Shown: positions 50,501 through 63,904, numbered from the stretch's first letter. The stretch is 64,000 bases of DNA from Diplocarpon mali (GCA_024741835.1 JAENRP010000185.1:21828-85827), one strand, 5' to 3'. Numbers and translations: made by a program. The notes: generated from the letters alone by a model not told the origin.

Positions 50501-52790
50501 TTAATGAATTTCGAAATAGGAAGGAGCTATCCTTAAAGCTCTATATACTTAGAGATTCGCAAGGTATACTACTCGATAGTAATACTATTAAGCTGAACTA
50601 ATAACCCCTTTCTCTTAGCTTAGGTATATTAAGCGCACCTACTGATTAATAACCTACTAATCGCCTAAAGGCCGAATAGACTATTCCTATTGTCTGCAAA
50701 CTGCTTAAAGTATAGAATAACTTTAATATCATTATCCCTTTAGTTAATGCACTTATAGTAAAGGATATTCCCGAAATAGGTATAAGTAATAATAAGCCTT
50801 TACTATTAGAAAGTAGTTCCTTAGATGATAAGCCTATAGAACCTATAGCTAAACCTACGTCTTTAAAAAGGAATAGAGACCTAGAACTAGAAGACACTTT
50901 AAATAAACGCGAGTCTAAGCGTATTTAAGCTATAATAGCGTATAGGATCTATAAGCTCGAACTTCAATAGAGCTTTAATAAAGATAATGCATTCTTAGCT
51001 ACTAAAAGGATAATGAAAATCTCTCTTTTAAAGACGTATAATAAAGCTATTAATAACTTAGAGAATAAAGCAGCATAGAATAAGGTAATCTAAGAGGAGA
51101 TAAGCTCTCTTATTATAAATGGTATATAGATAAAGGAACTGATGCTAAAGGACGTAAACTTAGTATTAATAAAGTAGGTCTTTATAATTAAAATATATAT
51201 AGATAGGACTTTAGAACGTTATAAGGTAAGGCTTATAGCTAAGGGCTTCTTTTAATAGTATAGAGAAGACTACTTTAATATATTCGCGCTAATAGTTCGC
51301 ATAGATACCCTTTGCATATTTATAGCAATAGTAGCCGCTGAGGACTTTGAATACAAATAGTATAATATTAAAAATACATTTACTAAAGCAATTATAAAGA
51401 AACGGATTTTTCTCTCCTAATCTAATGGTATTTCTATACGCGCTAGCTACTCTCTTTATATACTCTATAGTATTTATAGGCTTAAATAATTAGCTTATAA
51501 TTAGAACCTCTTATATAGCTCTACTTTAATAGAAATAGGATTTGTTTAAAGCCTAGCTAACCCTTATCTATTTACCTATATTAAGCGTAGAATTAAATTG
51601 CTATTATATATCGACGATATTATTATAACTGCGAAAATAACTATTTAATTGGATTGGTTCTTTATAACAATTTAAAAACGTTTTAATATTAAGGATTTAA
51701 AGGGAATTTATAAGATCCTTAGTATTCGCGTTATAAGGAACCGCTCTACTTAAGAACTCTAATTGGATTAAGAGTAGTATATTAAGAAGATCCTAGACCG
51801 AATAGGACTCTTTACTTATACTCCTAACTTTAAGCTAAAGCGTACTCTAATTAAAGGAAAGTATAATAAGTTAGAGCCTATTAATAAAAATAAGTAAAGA
51901 GGAGATTTAAAGAAGTACTAATAGGATATTAAAGCAATTATATATACTATAGTATATATAAGACCAAATATTGCCTTTATTATTAAGCAACTTAGTTAGA
52001 ACTTAAAGGATCCGACGATTTAATATAAGAATATAATCAAGCGACTTAAAAGGTACCTTCGATCGATAATTATATAAAAGGTAAAATATAGACTAATGAA
52101 ATATATAAGTGCAAAGCTTAAGGTATATACCGATTCCGATTAGGTAAATATAAAAGGTTAGAAAAGTATATTTAAAAGCGTAGTAGTACTATATAGCAGA
52201 CTTATATCGTAAGGAAGTAGGAAGCAGAAATCAATAGCTATTGCAAGCACTAAGGCCGAATATATATTAATATTATTAAATTGTAAGTAAGGATTATAAA
52301 TTGCTTAAGTTTTAAAAGATATAGGTTTTATTAAGTATATTAGATAAGATAGGAACTATATTAATCTTTAAGCAAATAATATAAGGGCAATTGCACTTAT
52401 AAAGAATCTATACTTATATAAGCGATTAAAGCATATTAATATTACCTACTACTTTATTTATAACCTTATTATAAAGAATAAGTTATCAATTACTTATATC
52501 CTAACCGATCGAATAGTAGCAAATAGATTTATAAAGCTACTAAAGACGGTTGCAAAGTTTAAAGCGTTTAAAGATATACTAAGGTTATAAAAGATAGTAG
52601 GGACTTAGCAGGCTTAAGGACGACTCTTAGGCCTGCCTTGCGAATTAGGTCATATAGTCTTATAAAGGAAAGTTTTTAAATCGACTCTTAGGCTTAAACC
52701 GCGAGTTAAGTCATATAGTCTTATAAAGGAATATCTTTTAAGAAATTTGACTTCTAATCCCGCTTTATAAGTAAGATTGGTGATTTTAAT
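47554..52790 (+). pseudogene. Copia C gag-pol, RIP-inactivated
   Basis: Gag begins at ATAGCAATAG, an ATA where the sister copy E has ATG (59677). Then LRALVDNN and KCKLKINRGL in gag; protease SNTSCIIYIINKS (near 48,730) for DTGCT; the hairpin array (49,081-49,511); pre-integrase HLRLKKLKGLYK region; integrase; RT with KGFFQQYREDYF and an intact LLYIDDIIIT (near 51,600); RNase H with YTDSDQ (near 52,130), STKAEYI and LKHINITYYFI. Three further hairpin copies follow the RNase H (52623, 52684, 52750). Stops throughout, mostly TAG/TAA. Confidence 0.85.
49081..49511 (+). repeat. Tandem array of nine 23-bp hairpin units in Copia C pol
   Basis: Units start at 49081, 49171, 49210, 49258, 49297, 49345, 49393, 49441 and 49489. 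Steps are 90, 39, 48, 39, 48, 48, 48 and 48 nt, all multiples of three, and units read in the same frame as T-L-(R/K)-x-G-L-(R/Q)-V. It lies between protease and the pre-integrase region. Confidence 0.85.
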
Positions 52791-52910
52791 AGAAGTTGCT
52801 ATTAATTGATTATTTTTAATTTAAAGAGATACCTAAGAGTTAGATTAGCGCAAAAGGATAGTTATTGTTTTCCTAATTGTAGGTTAATCGGAATAAGGTC
52901 TAAGTAGGGG

Positions 52911-53105
52911 TATTAAGATAGGTAATATAGCTATCACTTCGATATATTATCATATGACCCTACTACTTAATTAGTAGGATATTGATACGTATATAGCTAT
53001 AGGAAAGAAAGGGGAAACCTTCCTTCCCTAACTCTTACTAATATATCGACTATCGACCTTTAGAAGTTTCCTATACCTACTGCGCCGACTCACTTAAGCT
53101 CAATA
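52911..53105 (+). repeat. Copia C 3' LTR
   Basis: 195 bp, more AT-rich than the 5' LTR (TATTAAGATAGG against TGTTGAGATAGG). Confidence 0.9.
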
Positions 53106-55618
53106 GGAAGACTTATTAAGATAGCCTAAAGGACGACCTTTAAGATCTACTAATTTTAAATCTATTATAAAGTTCCTTTAGGAAGACGTGGTCTATTGCT
53201 ATAGACTTTTTAATAGACTAACTATTAATAGAGGCCTTAAAAATAAAGGAGTAGTTAAAGCTTTTTTATAAAAATATAGCATTAAATAGGTTCAAATCTT
53301 AGCGTATAACTTAAAAGCTAATGGAATAGTAAAGCGAGGATATCGTAATATTCTTAATAGGCTATCTAAAGTTATTTATAAAGGATTTAAGAATTAGATA
53401 AAATACTTTTATAAAATACTCTTTACTTATCGAATGATAATCTATAAACTAATTGGAATTATACTATTTTTCCTTATTTATAATAGAGAGGCATAGCTCC
53501 CTTTTAAATCCTAATAGCCTATTTAAAGATTATTCAACTATAGTCAAATTTAAAACTATTCCGATTTGCTTATAATAAGATACTAATAACTTAAGCTTTA
53601 AGATATAGATATAGAGGAAATCATTTTATAAAAGAAACGATATTAGGAAAAAGCTAAAGAAGCATAGGCTGCTTCTAAAGTACTTAAAACGCATCCTATT
53701 TAAAAAGATGATCTTATCTTAGTTTATAATATTATAAGAAGTATTAATATATTAGCAAATACTAAACTTGACTATTAATAGCTTAGCCTATTTAAGGTTA
53801 AATCTAAGTAGAAAGAAAAGGGATACTATTCTCTTTAGGAACTTAATAGAATCGATATTAAAGGAACCTTCGCAGTTAACTAACTGAAGCGCTTTTATTA
53901 ATGCAATTAAACCTTATTCCCTTTAGAAGACAAATTAGAAATTGATATAACCTCCGAATCTTCTATAAGAATCGATAGCGATATAAGCAATTTTAAACTC
54001 TTAAATAAAGATTAAGATTTTTCTAACTTGACTTATAACTTAGTCTTGCAAATAAAGAATATTAAAATACTTAACTAATTGCAACTATAGGTTATTATTC
54101 TTAAAATATCTAAAGAATGCAAATAGGAATATTAAACGATTTCCTAGCCTATTAATTGTCTTACCTTCTTTTAATCCTTATTTTATATTTTTAGTAAGGT
54201 CGCCTCTTTTGTTATTTAGGATATAGATCTTTTAGGATCATCTTAAATTCTTACCTACTTTGACTTATTTTGCATTCTTGATATTAGCCTTTAATTATAG
54301 CATTTTTATTACTTTCCTTAAATAATAAATAAAAAGTCCAATTTCCTTAATATATATATAGTAAACCTATTGCAGCTTATATACCCTTTTAATTCTTATA
54401 CCCTATTAAACTCTCTTATTTATAATCCTTATCTTTTATAAGTAATATGCCTTTAAAGAACTTATAAATGGTTTCGTTTGCTGCAATAAGGGATGAATAA
54501 ACACTAGTTATAAACTTCTCTTAAGATAGTAGAGCTATTATATTATTAAAGAGCTTTAAATCGACCTACGCAGTCTTAGGAGATATAGAGTAATAAAAAC
54601 TCCTTTTAGCTTACGCGAATACTATTAATAACCTTTTAACTTAAGTGGCCTTTAGAATTCTCTAATTTGACGACTTCCTAATTAAAGAATTAAGACTAAA
54701 GGGAATCTTTAAAAAGGAATTCTTAGCTAACGCAGATTAATACATAACCTTGGCTAATACTTTCAAAATGGATTAAGATAAAAGAGAAGAATCTATTTAA
54801 TAATTGGATAATTTAGCTATTAATAAGAGAGGACTCCTATTTTATTTATACTTTTTAATAAATATTAATTCTAATAATAGAAGACAAGTGTTATTAAAAA
54901 TTCTTAAGGAAAATACTCCTACTGCTAAAGCTATTTAGATTCTTAATTTCTTTATTATTTAAGAAGGAGTAGTAAAATTCTAAGGCAATCGAATTTGCGA
55001 TCGCAGATTTGTAAGCCTATCTAATATAGTACTTATAGCAGCTGATAGGTTTATAAAAAGATCAAATTAAGCTATAGATATTACTTTACTTAATAGTACT
55101 ATTATTAATATACTAGGGCTTTGCGCTTCTACTTATAGTTTGCTTATTTTAAAAGAGAACTAGACTCTTATGCTAAGGTTTAGACGAGATTTCTTTAATA
55201 ATAAAGAAGGGAATTAGTTATTTATAGTTAAGCTTGCTTTAAAATTCGCTTCTTAGCCTAAAGATATAATAAGTGCTAAACTATATGATTTGACTTACGG
55301 TCTTAGACTAAGAGTTAGAAATGAGAATTTTAAAACTAGGCCTAACCTACCTCTTATTAAAATAATTCTAAAAACTGCTATTAAATAAATTGCCTAAACG
55401 CTTAGCATAGCCTCTTTAGAATTTTCAGAATCTTTAAAGGACTCTCCTTTAGCTAAACGACTAATTTTAGCTTAACCTTTAAAAAGGATAGATCGTTTAA
55501 TAGCCACTTTAGCTAATTTGCAATTTAAAACCAAAGGATTGCACGCCTATTTAAACTTTTTTTTTAATAATTTGAAAGAGCTAGTTCTTAACTTCTTTAT
55601 ATCTATATACAACTGCTA
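53106..55618 (+). pseudogene. Gypsy A, rest of integrase and start of X1
   Basis: Collinear with B 37,061-39,598. Integrase remainder to about 54,000, then the X1 frame from ATG at 54447 (MPLKN) for about 390 codons. Heavily mutated; cut by the LTR of Gypsy D at 55,619. Confidence 0.8.
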
Positions 55619-55859
55619 TAGAGACCTGAGATGGATAGGTCTTATAATATATATTATATAATCGGCGCAAGCTAGTAGGAGGATAAAAGGGCCACCTTTT
55701 ATATATAGAGATAGCGCGTATTACTATAGTATTGAATATACCCTATACTTAGGACTTATTCCTAATATCTTATTTAAAAGAGCCTGCTTATAATGCTTCC
55801 TCCTTTTATTTTTAGGTCTTCCCTTAGGCCTATTCTTATATTATCTCCCTTCTATTTTA
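55619..55859 (+). repeat. LTR of Gypsy D (5')
   Basis: 241 bp, followed by the element leader, hence a 5' LTR. It joins X1 sequence of A that continues uninterrupted in B, so D is an insertion in A. Confidence 0.85.
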
Positions 55860-58800
55860 TATTAGTGACTTACGCAAGGACCGATTTCTTAAGATTTCTA
55901 TCCTTATATAACCTTATCAATCTCTTAGTTCGCAGATAAGAGACCGGCCTTTGAAATACGTCTTTAAAACACTTATAGCATTTTAATCAACTTTAAAACC
56001 CTTATCCTTAATCGCCTAATTACTTAAAACTATCGATTTTCATTTAGCAACTATTAATAACTTTAGATTTTCCCTTTTCGGCTTTGCTTCGAAAACCCCT
56101 ATTTTCTTCCTTAACTTCGAGATTCTCGGAATTTTCGGCTTTTCAATATGAAAAGTTTAACGAATCCTATAATAGCAATCTTAAATAGCAGTGGTTTTAA
56201 GTACTTAAGTAATACTAAGCGCAAACTCTAATAGGAAGTGCCTCCTTAGAATCTTTAGAAATCCGAATCTGATAATTCAGCCGCCTTAGCTTAATAGAAT
56301 TCTAAAAATTGCCTTAGAATCGTCTCTAGAGACCCCTTTATTCTAAAGACTAATAGGAATTAGCTTAAAGGCTAAGAAGAATCTTAAATATAAACTTTAT
56401 CTTAGAAATTAGTCTTAGATTAAGTAAACCTTATCTTATTGCGATTAGTCGCAACGCTCTTATTAGCTATTTAATACCTACTTAAAATCTCTTAGCAAAC
56501 TCGGATTAAACTTTTAGTAGAATCCGGAATTCTACTCTTAAGCCTAGCCTATAAGTAAAAGGATAAAAAGATATCTTTAAATAACTTAAGACTGCTATTT
56601 ACTTTTTTAATATTAACGCTTAAAAATACTAATAATAATAACAATTTTAAACTTTTTACTAACCTTTTGTTTAAATCTTTTTAAACTTATCCTAGTCACT
56701 TTAAAATTGACTTAGATTCTAAACGCTCTTTAAGCCCTTTTGAATTTTAAAGTACTCCTTTTAGTAATTAATCTTATAATATCAAAGCTTCCCCTTTACC
56801 TCCTATAGATTCTATTAACTTAAATAGTTAATATAAAATAATAATAGCCGCATTTAAGGCTATTACTAATCACTTTTCCCTCTTTAGTTCCCTTAGCGCT
56901 CCTTACTTTATAGGTGCTAATATTACTAATTTCTTTAAGTAATATAAGGAAACTTATTACGATTTTAGTATTATATAAGAGGATATGATTTCTCGACTTT
57001 CTTACTATTATAATTATATAAGTAAAGATATTATTAAATCCCTCCTTAAATGGAAAATGCATAGTTTATAAGAACTCCTTATTAAGGCTCTTAAGTCTGA
57101 ATTTTAAGAATTTAATAGATAGTAGATTTGCAATACCCTGGCTTTCTTAAAGGAATTTGTTTTAATCACTTATACTCTTAAGGAACTTAAAAACTACTAT
57201 TAGACTTTTACTTATATATTAAATACCTTAATTAGCTAGAAAATACTTAGCAAAGTTGAAAGAGGCTGCCTTTTCTTACTTAGATTACCTATTAGCCTTT
57301 GAAATAAGATTATTAAGTATTTTAAGATTAATAAGTAAGACCTTATAACCTTTGCCTTATTTAAGGAATTTTTAACCTTTGCTTTAAAATCAGATTTTAA
57401 TAAGAGAACTATTAATACTATAGAGTAGGAAAAAGCCCCTACTCCCTCTTATACTAAAGACCTTAAGAGCCTGGTTTAAGAATACTCGAAAGCTCTAGAA
57501 GTTATAGAAGAGGTAAAGAAGAACCTAATAGTTATACCTTTTACTCGCAGGCCTGACCTAGGAGTAAGATCCAACCTTAGAATTAAGGAACTTAAGACCT
57601 AATTTGCAGAACTCCAAATCTAGAGCTTGGAAATTAGGATTAATAATCTCTTATAAGAAAAATAGCATATTCTTTAGTTTAGTAATAGATAAAACTCGGC
57701 TATTATAAGCTAACCTAATAGTTCTTATTATTAGACTCCTGCTTCTTATTATTTAGAATAACCAGCTAATATAAGAATATAATAGCTAGCTAAAGAAGGA
57801 GGAATTGATCTTAATTAGCACTCTGCTAATATTAATACTATAAGATACTAAGAAAACGGCAATAGAAGACAATTAACTTATAACTTTTATAATAATAAAG
57901 AACCTAATTGCGCTTTATATAAGTATTATAATAATTGCCCTCTTTTCCTTTATTTTATTAATACTAGGGTTATATATATTAATAAGTATGGGATGCTTTA
58001 CATTAAGGATCCTAGGCTAAAAGCTATCCCTATTAAAAAGCATTAGAATCGCTTATGGTTATAGACTATTCGAATAATGATATATAGTATGAAATAGGAT
58101 AAGAATTTAGTCGAATAATAGTATATTATAAATATAAACGCTAAAATTCCAACTTATATATATATAGGTCCAATTAGCAATCTACCTAAGGGAGTTCTTA
58201 AAGACTTAGCTTTTAATCAAATAGCTATAAAAGTTAGAGGTATCTTTATCTTAGGATAGGTTAATAATAATATTTTAACTAATATTAATACTGCTTTTAT
58301 ATCTAAGAACCCTTAGAATTCTTAGCGTCCTTTTAGATCTTTTACTCTACTAATACTAATAAAACCAGCTAAAGTCTAGAAATTAGCATATATAACTTAA
58401 GAATCTTAATATAGAGTCTAAATGCTAAAAGATACTTAATAGTCTGGAACTATAGTGGATAAGGATAAAGCTAATATAGTAGATAAATTAATTAGAGATA
58501 TAATAGACGAAGATGGCTTTAAGCTTAAAGATTAAGAAGTTGAAGTTATTGCGCAGACCCTTGACCTTAAGCGAAAGAGATAGATATTAAAATAGGAGAA
58601 ATTCGTTAATAAATATACTAGTTCAACTATAATAGAGAAAGCTATAGAGAATGTTATAGCTTAGCAAATTAACCTTATATTTAAAGACCTATTTGATTTA
58701 ATTAAACGCTTTGATAAAGTGCTAGGAAAGTATATTTCGATTGCTTTTAAAGATTTAAATAATAATAAGGAAATGGAAATTGTAATATGAAAGAACTTTA

Positions 58801-59081
58801 AGAAGCACTTAGCTTTAATCAAATGTCTTTAGATTGCAGAAGATAAAGGAACCTAAAGGTACTATAATATTATAATAATAGCTTTAATATCTTAGAATAT
58901 TAATTGAAATTATTTAATAGTTATAATAAAAAGCCCTATTATTATTTATTCTATAGAAGAATTAATTAAAGTAAAGGCTTTAATTAATTATAGTTCAAAA
59001 GTTAATATAATAATTAAAAAAGTGGTAGAAATAGCTCGATTGATAATTGTTAGCGATTGACTCTTTATTTATTCGACTATC
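55619..59081 (+). mobile_element. Gypsy D, 5' part (leader and gag to protease)
   Basis: Same family as A and B. Leader about 55,860-56,750; gag from about 56,780 with NHFSLFSSLSAPYFIGANITNF-like sequence (split here by mutations); zinc knuckle near 57,880 already lost its cysteines in part (TCNF to TYNF). Interrupted by Copia E in the protease region, where B reads through at about 34,045. The rest is beyond the window. Confidence 0.82.
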
Positions 59082-59276
59082 TGTTAAGATGGGTGATACA
59101 GCCATCACTCCGATGTATTATTATGTGACCCTATTGCTTAATCAGTAGGATATTAACACGTATATAGCTATAGGTAAGAAAGGGGTAACCTTCCTTCCCT
59201 AACTCTTACTAATATATCGACTATCGACCTTTAGAAGTTTCTATTACCTACTACGCCAACTCACTTAAGCTCAATA
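59082..59276 (+). repeat. Copia E 5' LTR
   Basis: 195 bp, matches both LTRs of C. Confidence 0.9.
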
Positions 59277-59676
59277 GGTTATAAGCCTTAGATAGACCGA
59301 TAATAGATTATTGACTTCTCTTAAAAAGCACTTGCGCTGTAACTATTAGTAGGAAGTTGAACGAGACTTATAGTAAAAGGCGAGCAATCGGCGAATAAGA
59401 GGTATAATTCCCTATTCAGCTAACCTATATTGCAAGAGGTATAATTCCTTGCTTTATAACCCCTTTAGTATTACAAGAGGTATAATTCCTTGCTTTACTA
59501 TATTTCGTAGGAGGTATGATTCCCTGTATTATAGCCTAAAAACTCTTTTTAATAAGAGGACTTCCTCCCTATTTAATACTTCTATAACACCTGCTATTTA
59601 ATCATTTCAACTTTTCAATAGGAGGAGTGCCCTTAACCATTTAATTTATTTGATTTTAAACGCAATTCTATTCGAA

Positions 59677-62600
59677 ATGGCAATAGCATCCGATTCCGAT
59701 CGAAACACTAAGCCTAAAGACCTTTAACTCTCTTAAAAGAACTAGCAATAATAGTTCGACGATTTAGAGCTTTACTTTAAGAGCAAAGGCATTAAAATGG
59801 CGATTCAAAAGACACTTATTAAATACGTAAGAATAGCCCCTTATACTCCCTCTACTAATTCGTCTACTTCTACTTTAATAGCTAATATAACTATTAAGGA
59901 TTTGCCAGATATATTAAATAAGCTTAGCCTAAGAGCTTTAGTAAATAATAATTAAGAATCCCAAAGGCAGATTTTAAATGTAGAAAAGGAGAAGGAGTAT
60001 AGGCTGGCCTTAGCTAAATGCAAGCTTAAGATCAATAGAGGTTTAAGCGATAAAGACCGAGATTTTATTCGAGTTTATAATAATGCGAAGATAAGATAGG
60101 ATATATTAAAGGTAAAATACTCTTAGACAATTGCCCTTAATACCTAGTATCTATTATAGTAGATTACTTCATTTTAATATAGAAAAGATAAAGATAGTAA
60201 GGATATAGATATAAATATAGACTTTGCCTAGTCTATATTGTATAAAGCGAGAAAGAGAGTAAGAGCCGCAGATCTTAGGATAGCTATAACTTTTAAAGAA
60301 ACTCAGCTTTTTAGTTTCCTACTCAATAGCCTCCCTCTTAAGTTTGCTATTGCAAAATAATCTCTTCTCGTCTAACCTAACCTTAAGATCTATAAGAAGA
60401 TCGACCTCCTTCGAACTATTAAGTAAGACCTCGAAGGACGCTCTAAATCGGCAAATGCCGCGTTATAGGGCAACAATAAGCCTAAGAAGAGGAAGGAGCG
60501 CGGGACGAGCCCTTGAACTTATCGGAGATGCTACTTCTATAATAATGCTTATAATATTACTAATTATAAAGTTAGAAGGCAATTGATCGATATAGTCGCT
60601 AGCTTTAATATTAAAAAGCAATTAAAGCAGAAGTTAAGAAGTAAACTGCCCTTATCCTGCTGAAGGCCGCAACTATTAAGAAAAGGCAAAGGAAAAGGCT
60701 ATTTAGCCAAAACTTTAGCAGATACCTCTAATAATAACAGTAGGTCATCTGAACCTAAATCCACTTTTAATAATTCAGACGATAATCATAATAAAGATGC
60801 CTACATCTTAAAAGCCGATCTCTAGGCCCGCTTATTAAAATAAAAAGGCGCTCTATTAAGGTTGGTGGTAGAAGGTTATATATAGACTCGATAGGTATAG
60901 TAAAGATGAATATTGCTAGCATTTCTTTCCTTTTGCAAAATGTTCTCCTTATGCCTAGCTTAAGTATTAATCTTTTATCTAGCTATAAGATTTATATAGA
61001 GTTGAATTATATAAGAGTTTTTAATAATCAATTTATATAATTTATAAATAATAATTATAAAGTGATCTTTAAGGCTAAAATTAAAGATAGACTTTATATT
61101 ATCTTAAAGGTGATATTATAGAAATTGACTCTTAGGCTAGACCTATAAGTGGATTCCTTTAAGGAAAGTGCACTCTTCGCCCTAATATAATTAAGTAAGG
61201 ATAGGGAGAATAGATGGACTCTTAAGCTAGGATCGCAAGTAAAATTCGCGAAAATAACTCCTAAGCTAGGACTATAGATAGAGTGCAAAGTGTCTTTAAA
61301 GATGACTCTTAAGCTAAGATCATAAGTGAATTTAGTAGAAATGACTCTTAAGCCAGGACTGCAAGTGGATTCTGCAAATTCGCTAATAACAACTCTTAGG
61401 CTAAGACCGCGAGTGAAATTCGCGAATTTATTAAAGACGACTCTTAAGCTAAGACTGTAAGTAGATCTTACAGTTTTATTAAAAACGACTCCTAAGCCAG
61501 GCTTGCAATTGGAAAATAGCAAAACCTCAAACTGCTATTATTAGTCCTTTCTAGCTGCCGATAATAAAGCATCAATTAACAATAGGCTACTAAAGCTATT
61601 AAAAGCCGAAAGCCTATTAAAGTATTAGCTAATATATAAAAGATTCGCATATCTAAGGCTAAAGAAATTAAAGGGCCTATATAAGGTCTTAACTTTAAAA
61701 CAGAAGATCTAAGTACTAAAGGATCGCCTAATATGCCGAATTTGCAAGCTAATAAAACTTCGAAATCGGACGCAAACTAAGCTTAATCTATAAAAAGATT
61801 TAATACTAGCGCTAATATCTATTAATACTACTAGACTATTTACAACTTTAATTAAAGGAAATAATTAGTTTTCTTAAATAGTAGATAACTCCATTTAGTA
61901 GATATAAACCATTTGCGCTAAAACTAAATCTAAGCTTATAGAAAAGCTAAAAACTTAGAAAGTGATAGAGGAACGCTAGACTTAGTTAAAGCTAATAGCT
62001 ATTAGGTCTAATAACACATTAGAGATTAAGGCAAAGCTTAATAAATAGGTAAAATAAGGAGTTTGTTATAAACCAACTATAATATATAAAGGTTCTTACT
62101 AGAATAGCATTGCTAAGCGAAGCATCTAGTAAGTAAAGATTAATTGTCGCGCTCTATTATAAGATGCTAACCTGCTATTAGAATTCTAGGACCTTGCGGT
62201 TAAGGCAAATGCATACCTGCGAAATAGAATAGGTAGTAGACCAATAGTTAATAGTACTCAAATATCGCTATATAAGGTATATTTCGGATAGAAACTAAGC
62301 CTGGACTATATCTGCATCTTTAAAAGCGTCTACTACTCTTATATTAGCCTAAAGTCCTAGCCTATAGGTATAAAAAGTAAAAAGCTAATAGATTAAGGTA
62401 AAGAGTATATATTTATTAAGTATATTAAATAGATAATAAAGCAATAGATAGTATATACGCTAGACCTAAGGCAAGTAATCATATCCTTAGTAGTTGAGTT
62501 TAATAAATCTCGAAATAGAAGAGAGCTATCCTTAAAGCTCTATATACTTAGAGATTCGCAAGGTATACTACTTAACGGTAATACTATTAAGCCAAACTAA

Positions 62601-63480
62601 TAACCCCTCTCTCTAAGCTTAGGTATATTAAGCGCACCTGCTAATCGACGACCTACTGATCGCCTAAAGGCCGAATAGACTATTCCTATTATCTGCGAAC
62701 TGTTTAAAGTATAAAATAACTTCGATATCGTTATCCCTTTAGTTAAAGCACCTATAGTAAAGGATATTCCCGAAATAGGTATAAGTAATAATGAGCCTTT
62801 ACTACTAGAAAGCGGTTCCTTAGATAATAAGCCTATAGAACCTATAGCCGAACCTACGCCTTTGAAAAGGAATAGAGACCTAGAACTAGAAGATACCTTA
62901 GATAAACGCGAGTTTAAGCGTATCTAGGCCATAATAGCGTATAGGATCTACGAGCTCGAACTCTAATAGAGCTTTAATAAAGATAATGTATTCTTAGCTG
63001 CTAAAGGGATAATGAAAATCTCTCTTCTAAAGACGTACGATAAAGCTATTAACGACTTAGAGAATAGAGCAATATGGAATAAGGCAATCTAAAAGGAGAT
63101 AAGCTCTTTTATTACAAATGGCATATAGATAGAGGAACTGACGCCAAAGGATATGAACCTAGTATTAATAAAGTGGGTCTTTATAATTAAAATATATGCA
63201 GATAGGACCTTAGAATGTTATAAGGCAAGGCTTATAGCTAGAGGCTTCTCCTAATAGTATAGAAAAGACTACTTCGATACGTTTGCGCTAATAGTTCGTA
63301 TAAATACCCTTTGCATATTTATAGCGATAGTAGCTGCTAAGGACCTTAAATATAGATAGTATAATATTAAAAATACATTTACTAAAGCGACTATAAAGGA
63401 ACGGATTTTTCTCTCCTAATCTAATAGTATTCTTATACGCGCTGGCTACTTCCTTTATATACTCTGCAGTATCTATAGGC
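59677..63480 (+). pseudogene. Copia E gag-pol, interrupted
   Basis: Same order as in C up to the start of reverse transcriptase (KARLIARGF at about 63,220; LQSNSILIRAGYFLYILCSI). Many TAG/TAA stops, a gap in the protease region, and a 3' end replaced by the inserted element. Confidence 0.82.
61128..61510 (+). repeat. Tandem array of eight 23-bp hairpin units in Copia E
   Basis: Units start at 61128, 61218, 61257, 61305, 61344, 61392, 61440 and 61488; steps 90, 39, 48, 39, 48, 48, 48. Same pattern as in C but one 48-nt unit fewer. Confidence 0.85.
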
Positions 63481-63483
63481 TTA

Positions 63484-63568
63484 TGTCGTGCATAATACCG
63501 CTCGGCCAAAATGTGAATCCACACCTTAGGGCGCGTACTAGCATATTTAGCCTATTTTCTGCATAACA
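63484..63568 (-). repeat. TRIM LTR, 3' by the proposed orientation
   Basis: 85 bp, ends TGCATAACA in plus orientation. Confidence 0.8.
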
Positions 63569-63904
63569 CACCCCCTAGGTCGCCGGAAGAACAGTTTTTC
63601 CAGCGGCCTAAGTACTAGCCCAGTCTGTGGTAGCGTAGATGTGGCGCATAGACCGCTAAGCTAGCAGGGAATAGGTGGTCGGAAGGGCCGGAAGACCGCA
63701 GTTTCCTTCGGCCATACGTCGGACGGCCATCGGACGTCTTTTTACTCAAACCTGTCGAAACTTCTGTCGATACAGCTGTCGAAACCGAGTATGATCATTG
63801 CCGAGATTTTGGAAAATCGGCGACCGGTAGAACTTCGAAGCGAAAGAAACGTCGGCTAAACCTCGCGCAAGAGGAATGCGAAAAGAATTATCGCTGCGCT
63901 TACG

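Larger units (their letters stand above)
46959..53105 (+). mobile_element. Copia C, complete 6.1-kb Ty1/Copia element
   Basis: 6,147 bp between duplicated GGAAG (46954-46958, 53106-53110). Ends TGTTGAG and CTCAATA (CTCAACA before RIP). Two 195-bp LTRs; primer site GGTTATAAGCC at 47154; polypurine tract TAAGTAGGGG at 52901-52910. Inserted in the integrase of Gypsy A. Confidence 0.92.
17110..55618 (+). mobile_element. Gypsy A (outer element, split by four insertions)
   Basis: By alignment to Gypsy B, A is in pieces at 17110-17954, 25550-30586, 46343-46958 and 53106-55618. The pieces are collinear: leader; gag, protease, RT and RNase H; start of integrase; rest of integrase and the first part of extra frame X1. 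Insertions between them are Copia E1, Gypsy B, Copia C and Gypsy D. The 3' part, including the 3' LTR, must lie beyond the window, to the right of D. All coding frames are full of TAA/TAG stops at places where B or E-type copies suggest Q or W codons. Confidence 0.8.
59082..63483 (+). mobile_element. Copia E, 5' part, same family as Copia C
   Basis: LTR 59082-59276 (195 bp, starts TGTTAAGATGGG), primer site GGTTATAAGCC at 59277, gag ATG at 59677 (MAIASDSDRNT), then collinear with C through pol to about 51,480 of C. Broken at 63,484 by the small GC-rich element. A deletion around 60,822 removes the protease motif present in C (joins KADL directly to RPLIKI). RIP is somewhat lighter than in C. 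Confidence 0.88.

Noticed and set aside
55619..55859. 3' LTR of Gypsy A
   Set aside because: It is followed by the 5' leader and gag, and it interrupts X1 sequence that continues in B; it is the 5' LTR of another insertion, D.
61094..61522. Minus-strand 142-codon frame with SLRV-type repeats in Copia E (and the similar frame at 49047-49241)
   Set aside because: Antisense shadow of the hairpin array: the palindrome reads similarly on both strands, while pol lies on the plus strand.
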